Below, piece after piece: positions 54,662 to 60,766 of a stretch of 60,766 nt of DNA. The first letter of the stretch is position 1. Each line of letters starts with the position of its first letter. The notes beneath the pieces are model-generated. The model searched no databases. It had not been told where the DNA came from and worked only from the letters and a program-made list of their open reading frames with translations. Source of the DNA: Corynebacterium sp. HMSC29G08 (GTDB lineage: Bacteria; Actinomycetota; Actinomycetes; Mycobacteriales; Mycobacteriaceae); assembly GCF_001806875.1 (NCBI RefSeq), contig NZ_KV786253.1:761-61526 (forward strand), written 5' to 3'. A program made the position numbers and the translations under genes.

Positions 54662-55341
54662 AACTCTTCCTCAGCCCTTTAAAAACAGCCACATTTTTCG
54701 CCCCGCTTGTGGTATTGCTCTACCTGATCCCCCGCGGGCGCAACTACGCGGGTGACGGCGCCGCGTGGACACTGTTTGGCGGCGTATGCGTTTTGGTCCT
54801 GTTTGCGTTCGCCGCGTTGCACTGGCCGGGACTGAACCAGCTGGGCGCAAGCTTTTCCGCCTGGATGAATTCTGCAACGCTGACCGCGCTGTCTGTGGCT
54901 GTGGCACTTGGGGTGCTCACCGCAGCCTCATCAATCCTCAACCAGCACAACAACCCGTACTACCAGGCCTATGACGTGTTCTTGTTCACCAACGGCCAGG
55001 ACGTCCCGTGGACCGACACAAACGGCGACCCCTACGTCATGGTCAGCGCCGGGCAAGACGCCACCTCGATGACCATGACGGTGCTGCTGCACATCGCGTT
55101 CTTCTTCGTCGCGGCTTTTGCCGGGGTGGCGTTAGGGCTTGCCTACACCACCTTCGGTGCGGGACGCGCCCTCGTCGGCGGCTTTGTCACCTTTGCCCTC
55201 ACAGTGGCGCTGTATTGGGCCGTCGAATCCCGTGTGGGTGATTGGTTCACCGCCGCCGCCCCCGGGTTGCTTACGGCATGCCTCTTTACCCTTGGCGTAT
55301 CCACGGCAGTAATCTCGCGCACGAAACGCTTCGTACCCTAA
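54658..55341 (+). CDS. ABC transporter-associated membrane protein
   Basis: The 227-residue protein has about six hydrophobic segments and no signature of ABC-2 or FtsX permeases that I recognise. Its start overlaps the ATPase stop by 4 nt, so it is almost certainly the membrane partner. Between the third and fourth segments is a polar loop (LNQHNNPYYQAYDVFLFTNGQDVPWTDTNGDPYVM) that may lie outside the cell. The 3' end overlaps bsaP by 4 bp (convergent). A single permease gene suggests a homodimer. Confidence 0.75.
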   Translation: MKLFLSPLKTATFFAPLVVLLYLIPRGRNYAGDGAAWTLFGGVCVLVLFAFAALHWPGLNQLGASFSAWMNSATLTALSVAVALGVLTAASSILNQHNNPYYQAYDVFLFTNGQDVPWTDTNGDPYVMVSAGQDATSMTMTVLLHIAFFFVAAFAGVALGLAYTTFGAGRALVGGFVTFALTVALYWAVESRVGDWFTAAAPGLLTACLFTLGVSTAVISRTKRFVP

Positions 55342-55541
55342 CGCTCCAACCATTCAGAGCGCAGCAGCCCATGGCGGGAGCACGCAGCCTCCCACGCCAT
55401 CGGGCTGATCTTTACCACCATGCGACGCTCACACAGCGGACAAATCCGCGGCGCATCATACGGCCGCGCCGGGTCCAGCGGCCAGGCGATCTCGCCCGAG
55501 AGCACAGCGTCGGCCAGTTCCGTTGAATCCGGGATTTTCAT
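55338..55541 (-). CDS. bsaP: Biotin synthase auxiliary protein BsaP
   Basis: BsaP is a small Fe-S or metal protein that actinobacterial BioB needs for converting dethiobiotin to biotin. The 67-residue product has the conserved PRICPLCERRMVVKISPMAWEAACSRHG core with Cys34, Cys37, Cys54 and His57 as likely ligands. In M. tuberculosis the equivalent gene (Rv1590) follows bioB. Here ATG 55541 shares one base with the bioB TAA, so the two are co-translated in a fixed ratio. Recognition is from the motif; function relies on the published mycobacterial work. Confidence 0.85.
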   Translation of the reverse strand: MKIPDSTELADAVLSGEIAWPLDPARPYDAPRICPLCERRMVVKISPMAWEAACSRHGLLRSEWLER

Positions 55542-56644
55542 TACAGGGACTTCAACGTGTCGTACAGCGCGCCGTGCCCAGAGTTCTGCTTCTGTCCCAC
55601 CGGAGTGATGTTCAGGCTCAACCCTGGCTTCGCCCCGCCCTCCATGACACGGTCCACCGCGTCGCGGTCTTTTTCCATCGGACGCCCGAACGTGGTCAAG
55701 TAGTTGCCACCAATGATGGCGTTGGCGCCGCCGAGGAGGCCTTGCTCGGTGCCGTCATCACCCAGCGCGAGCTCCGTGCCACCCGCGAAGCGCAACTGCG
55801 TCGACGGCATAGCCAGGCGAAATGCCGCCACCGCGCGCAGCGCCTCACCCTGCGGCACCAGCGGACGATCCGCAAACGGAGTACCCGGGCGCGGGTCCAG
55901 GAAGTTCATCGGCACCTCATGCGGGCGGATCTCCGCCAGCTGCGCGGCAAACTCAGCGCGCTGCTCCAGCGTCTCGCCTAGGCCAATAATGCCACCGCAG
56001 CAGGTCTCCATGCCCTCAGCCAGCACGTACTCCAGTGTGTTCTTGCGCTCCTCCCAAGTGTGCGTGGTCACCACGTTCGGGAAGAAGGACCTGGCAGTTT
56101 CAAAGTTGTGGTTGTAGCGGGTCACGCCCATCTGCGCCAGGCGGTGTGCCTGCTCACGGGTCAGAATGCCAAGCGACGCAGAAATCGAAATGTCTACTTC
56201 CTCCTGAATGGCGGTGACAGCCTCGGCCACCTGCTCAAGCAGGGCATCCGTCGGACCCTTCACAGCGGCAACAATGCAGAACTCGCTTGCGCCCATCTTC
56301 TCCGACTGCTTCGCAGCCTCCACCAGCTCAGCAATGTTCAACGTGACGGCACGCACCGGGGATTCAAAGAGGCCGGACTGGGAGCAGAAGCTGCAGTCTT
56401 CGGGGCAACCGCCCGTCTTCAAGGAGATGATGCCTTCCAGCGAGACGTCCACGCCGCAGTGCTTGATGCGCACCTGGTGGGCGAGGTCGAGGAGTTCTTG
56501 CAGACGCTCATCCTCAATCTGCAGAACCTGCAAAATCTCGTCCTGCTTCAGGCCCTCGCCGCGCTCGAGGCACTTCTCGCGTGCGATGTCGAGGATGTCT
56601 TTGGTTTCCGTTTCAGTGGTGGCTGTCGTAGTTGTCGCAGTCAT
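55541..56644 (-). CDS. bioB: Biotin synthase BioB
   Basis: BioB is a radical SAM enzyme that inserts sulfur into dethiobiotin. The 367-residue chain starts [10 protein letters not shown], and the radical SAM cluster ligands are C80, C84 and C87 ([14 protein letters not shown]); [23 protein letters not shown] and [10 protein letters not shown] are typical of BioB. ATG 56644 is supported by a leaderless promoter with an 8-nt spacing and by the operator; GTG 56650 lies between -10 and start. bsaP follows with a 1-nt overlap. Its product feeds BirA and the three biotin-dependent carboxylases in this window. Confidence 0.95.
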   Translation of the reverse strand: MTATTTTATTETETKDILDIAREKCLERGEGLKQDEILQVLQIEDERLQELLDLAHQVRIKHCGVDVSLEGIISLKTGGCPEDCSFCSQSGLFESPVRAVTLNIAELVEAAKQSEKMGASEFCIVAAVKGPTDALLEQVAEAVTAIQEEVDISISASLGILTREQAHRLAQMGVTRYNHNFETARSFFPNVVTTHTWEERKNTLEYVLAEGMETCCGGIIGLGETLEQRAEFAAQLAEIRPHEVPMNFLDPRPGTPFADRPLVPQGEALRAVAAFRLAMPSTQLRFAGGTELALGDDGTEQGLLGGANAIIGGNYLTTFGRPMEKDRDAVDRVMEGGAKPGLSLNITPVGQKQNSGHGALYDTLKSL

Positions 56645-56652
56645 GCACACGA

Positions 56653-56681
56653 AGTGTAGCGCGTTACTTGAACGGTGTTCA
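56653..56681 (-). promoter_or_regulatory. bioB promoter overlapped by a BioQ-like box
   Basis: On the minus strand -35 is TGAACA (56681-56676) and -10 is TACACT (56658-56653), 17 bp apart, with ATG 56644 8 nt on. The palindrome TGAACGGTGTTCA (56669-56681) fits the corynebacterial BioQ box TGAAC-N3-GTTAC except in the last two bases and covers the -35. Confidence 0.6.
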
Positions 56682-56786
56682 GGGAATGGCGAAATTCATG
56701 GATGACTTTGCAGTTGTCTTTTGGGCGGGCCTGGTCGCGGAGTGCTGGGGCGCTGGAGCGCTGAGACGCTGGGGGCGCTGGGGTGT

Positions 56787-57173
56787 GGGGGAGCTTTCTT
56801 GAATTGCGGCAGCATGTTGCCAAACCGGGGATAGTTGCCGCAATTGCAAGGTGATTGCCAGGTTCAGGCTGTTGCAAGGGCACACTCCTAGCAGATAACG
56901 ATTTCGGCCCTACATTTCCCCAGGTCAGTTGTCTTGACTCATCGCGATTTTTACATTGTCTGCTAGTAGACCCCTGCCAGTAGCCCTCTAGTAGACCCCT
57001 GCCAGTAGACCCCGCGTGAGACAGCGATCGGAGCAGCGAGGTACGGCGAGTTGCAACGAAATACGGCGAGGCCCAGTGTGGCGCGGCACTCCGATTCCTG
57101 TGGGCCAGCTGGCAAATGCGGCAGATATCCCCGGTTTGGCAACATGCTGCCGGAATCCAAAAAAGGTCCCCCC
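56787..57173. repeat. MITE-like inverted-repeat element, copy 2
   Basis: A 387-bp non-coding region has inverted ends like copy 1. The left arm includes GCATGTTGCCAAACCGGGG (56812-56830) and the right arm CCCCGGTTTGGCAACATGC (57129-57147). The interior differs in length from copy 1 and contains a 21-bp direct repeat in 25-bp periods (56963-57008). No transposase is evident. This region also fills most of the bioB-xth gap, together with a few GAGGTCCGG repeats at 57173-57240. Confidence 0.65.
56963..57008. repeat. Tandem 21-bp repeat inside the inverted-repeat element
   Basis: A 21-bp motif beginning CTAGTAGACCCCTGCC is repeated with 25-bp period (56963-56983 and 56988-57008), and the truncated unit AGACCCC follows. 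Confidence 0.65.
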
Positions 57174-57279
57174 GAGGTCCGGCCAGCCAGGGCACCGAGG
57201 TCCGGCTGGACCGCCAAGCCGAAGCCGAAGCCGAGGTCCGGAGCCAGAAGGCTAAAAGGCCAGAGCAAAGCAGCCGAAG
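57174..57279. other. GC-rich linker before xth 3' end
   Basis: No gene. GAGGTCCGG occurs three times (57174-57235) and GCCGAA several times. The region carries the downstream side of xth on the minus strand and no recognisable terminator. Confidence 0.35.
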
Positions 57280-58188
57280 CTAGCGATACTCCACCACAAC
57301 CGGCGAGTGGTCAGACCAGCGCTCCTCCACCGTCGCAACCCGGTCCACCCAGGCGCGCTGGGCGCGTTCGAGCATGTTGGCGGTGGCGGCTTGGACGTCG
57401 ATACGCCAGCCGGCGTTGTTGTTAAACGCCTGGCCGCGGAAGGTCCACCACGAATAGCCCGCATCATCCGGGTTCAGGCGGCGCGCCACGTCGAACCACT
57501 TCGGGTTCTCGCAGGCCACACGTGCCGGAAGCTCAGAGACGTACTCCACCGCACCCGCCCAGCCGGGAACCGATTTCAGGTCCAGATCCTGGGCTTCGCT
57601 ATCTGGGAAGGCGCCGAAGACGGAATCCATGAAGGCGCGCTCGTGCGGCAAAAAGCCGGACTTTTTGTGGTTTCCCTTCCAGTTCTTTAGGTCTTCGCGG
57701 CGGTGGCAGATGTTCCAGTCGCCGCCGATGACCATGTGCGGGTGTTCGTCGGCCCACTGCTCAAGCAGCGGCTCGAAGGCGTCGAGGAAGCGATACTTCT
57801 CGTCCTGCTTTTCCGTGCCGGCGGATCCGGAGGGGAGGTAGAGGGAGGCGACGTAGGTGGCGTCGGCAAGCATGGCCCTAATGAAGCGACCCGAATCCTC
57901 AAACCCTGGAATACCCACCTCTACCTGAGTCAGTGGCTGGCGAGACAGGATGCCCACACCGGCGCGGCCCTTCGCGGCGGCGGGCGCGACCTCTAGATGC
58001 CAGCCCTGCTCAAGGGCCGGGGCGAGCGCCGCGCGGGCCTGGTCCTCGGTGGCGCGGACTTCTTGCATCAGCACAACATCCGCCGGGGTCTCGTTCAACC
58101 AGGCGAGCATGCCCGGGTTGACCTCGTTGCGAACTTTCGTTGCGGCGCGGATGCCGTTGACATTGACGGTAGCGATGGTCAGACTCAT
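57280..58188 (-). CDS. xth: Exodeoxyribonuclease III / AP endonuclease
   Basis: The 302-residue enzyme of the exonuclease III family cleaves at abasic sites and trims 3' ends. The fold's active residues appear in NVNGIRAATK, LMQEVRA (metal-binding Glu), VIGGDWN (Asp/Asn), YSWWTFRGQAF and the C-terminal WSDHSPVVVEY, which holds the catalytic His. ATG 58188 is 8 nt after TAGGGT (58202-58197), implying a leaderless mRNA; the longer frame to 58215 is not needed. It is divergent from icd, 75 bp away. Confidence 0.94.
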   Translation of the reverse strand: MSLTIATVNVNGIRAATKVRNEVNPGMLAWLNETPADVVLMQEVRATEDQARAALAPALEQGWHLEVAPAAAKGRAGVGILSRQPLTQVEVGIPGFEDSGRFIRAMLADATYVASLYLPSGSAGTEKQDEKYRFLDAFEPLLEQWADEHPHMVIGGDWNICHRREDLKNWKGNHKKSGFLPHERAFMDSVFGAFPDSEAQDLDLKSVPGWAGAVEYVSELPARVACENPKWFDVARRLNPDDAGYSWWTFRGQAFNNNAGWRIDVQAATANMLERAQRAWVDRVATVEERWSDHSPVVVEYR

Positions 58189-58196
58189 GGGTTTCG

Positions 58197-58202
58197 ACCC
58201 TA
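58197..58202 (-). promoter_or_regulatory. xth leaderless -10 element
   Basis: TAGGGT lies 8 nt before ATG 58188 with no ribosome binding site. Confidence 0.45.
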
Positions 58203-58236
58203 CAGGGCGGCGCAAAACGGTACGCTTGGTATCTGA

Positions 58237-60441
<2,205 letters not shown>

Positions 60442-60458
60442 CTCGCCGATCTGAGATC

Positions 60459-60502
60459 GGCCGGTGACGGGGTTTCGCGCCCCGGCACCGGCCTTTTTGT
60501 TT
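60459..60502 (+). terminator. icd terminator
   Basis: The stem GGCCGGTG (60459-60466) / CACCGGCC (60486-60493) with an inner GGGG/CCCC is followed by TTTTTG. It starts 18 bp after the icd stop. Confidence 0.85.
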
Positions 60503-60766
60503 GGTCCTGCTGGGCAGCGCTGTGCCCAGCCCGGTACCTCCGCCCCACTTACCGCAAACGCTTACCCGAGGAACTAGACCACTTACATCAGATCAGAAGC
60601 ACGATTTTTTTCTTGCTCCGTAACCAGAAAAAGATGCCAAAACAGCCCTTAAACTCTTCAAAAAAATCCCTTACCTGCGGAAATGTTTTGTTGCCTGTTT
60701 CTTGCTTCTCGGTCGCATTTTAGGTTGGATCCTGTCAGATGCGGGTTTTTGGTACCGGTGTTCTGG
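60503..60766. other. Intergenic end of the window
   Basis: No gene is supported. A 7-bp inverted repeat CTGGGCA/TGCCCAG (60510-60529) directly follows the icd terminator. The stretch 60590-60720 is A/T-rich for this genome and looks like the promoter region of a gene beyond the window. Confidence 0.3.

Noticed and set aside
56963..57268. A 101-residue minus-strand frame inside the inverted-repeat element
   Set aside because: Overlaps tandem repeats and has no family similarity or signals; best read as repeat sequence.

Overview
The window is one contiguous stretch of a Corynebacterium-type genome (GC-rich, mycolata-type gene content). Several features point there: a fused biotin carboxylase/BCCP (AccBC), AccE epsilon subunits, a type I fatty acid synthase of about 3,000 residues next to AcpS, monomeric NADP-isocitrate dehydrogenase, a PrpR-type propionate regulator, the actinobacterial biotin synthase partner BsaP, DtxR-like boxes, and many promoters whose TAnnnT -10 element lies 6-8 nt from the start codon (leaderless mRNAs). 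No tRNA, rRNA, CRISPR array, prophage or transposase was seen. The species cannot be named from the sequence alone.

Layout. 1-5 kb: a YdcF-like protein, purE-purK, acetolactate decarboxylase, a PH-domain membrane protein, birA and a DoxX-like protein. 5-14 kb: the ancestral acyl-CoA carboxylase region, with a strongly degenerate accD2 paralog, accE, maf, a DUF4282 protein, DUF3151, a lipoprotein, a Cj0069-type ATP-grasp protein, a rhodanese and accBC. 14-20 kb: an S1-family protease, a GNAT, and an iron-siderophore ABC importer with a siderophore-interacting reductase under DtxR-like boxes. 20-29 kb: pyruvate carboxylase, prpDBC and divergent prpR. 29-40 kb: an LpdA-like flavoprotein, an M20 amidohydrolase, an XRE regulator, upp, an EspC-like small protein with an NlpC/P60 hydrolase, an unknown protein with a duplicated domain, a TRIC-like channel, a D,D-carboxypeptidase, a BrkB-like protein and trpS. 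40-53.5 kb: acpS divergent from a 12.7-kb unit, accD1-fas-accE2-accBC2. 53.6-60.8 kb: a YtrA-type gntR-ABC-membrane unit, bioB-bsaP, an inverted-repeat element, xth and icd.

How it fits together. The window is dominated by biotin-dependent carboxylation and acyl-CoA metabolism: two AccBC proteins, Pyc, BirA and BioB/BsaP for biotin supply and attachment, the methylcitrate cycle for propionyl-CoA, and FAS-I with its phosphopantetheinyl transferase. The most unusual arrangement is the 40.8-53.5 kb unit. It encodes a complete second acetyl-CoA carboxylase (accD1, a previously easy-to-miss 53-residue accE-like gene, and accBC2) wrapped around FAS-I, behind one leaderless promoter overlapped by a palindromic operator candidate. 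At the ancestral accD site the remaining carboxyltransferase has lost both catalytic signature motifs yet keeps an intact frame.

Two kinds of non-coding structure recur: a MITE-like element with long terminal inverted repeats (two copies) and 10-14-bp tandem duplications placed on stop codons, ribosome binding sites or leaders at about nine gene borders.
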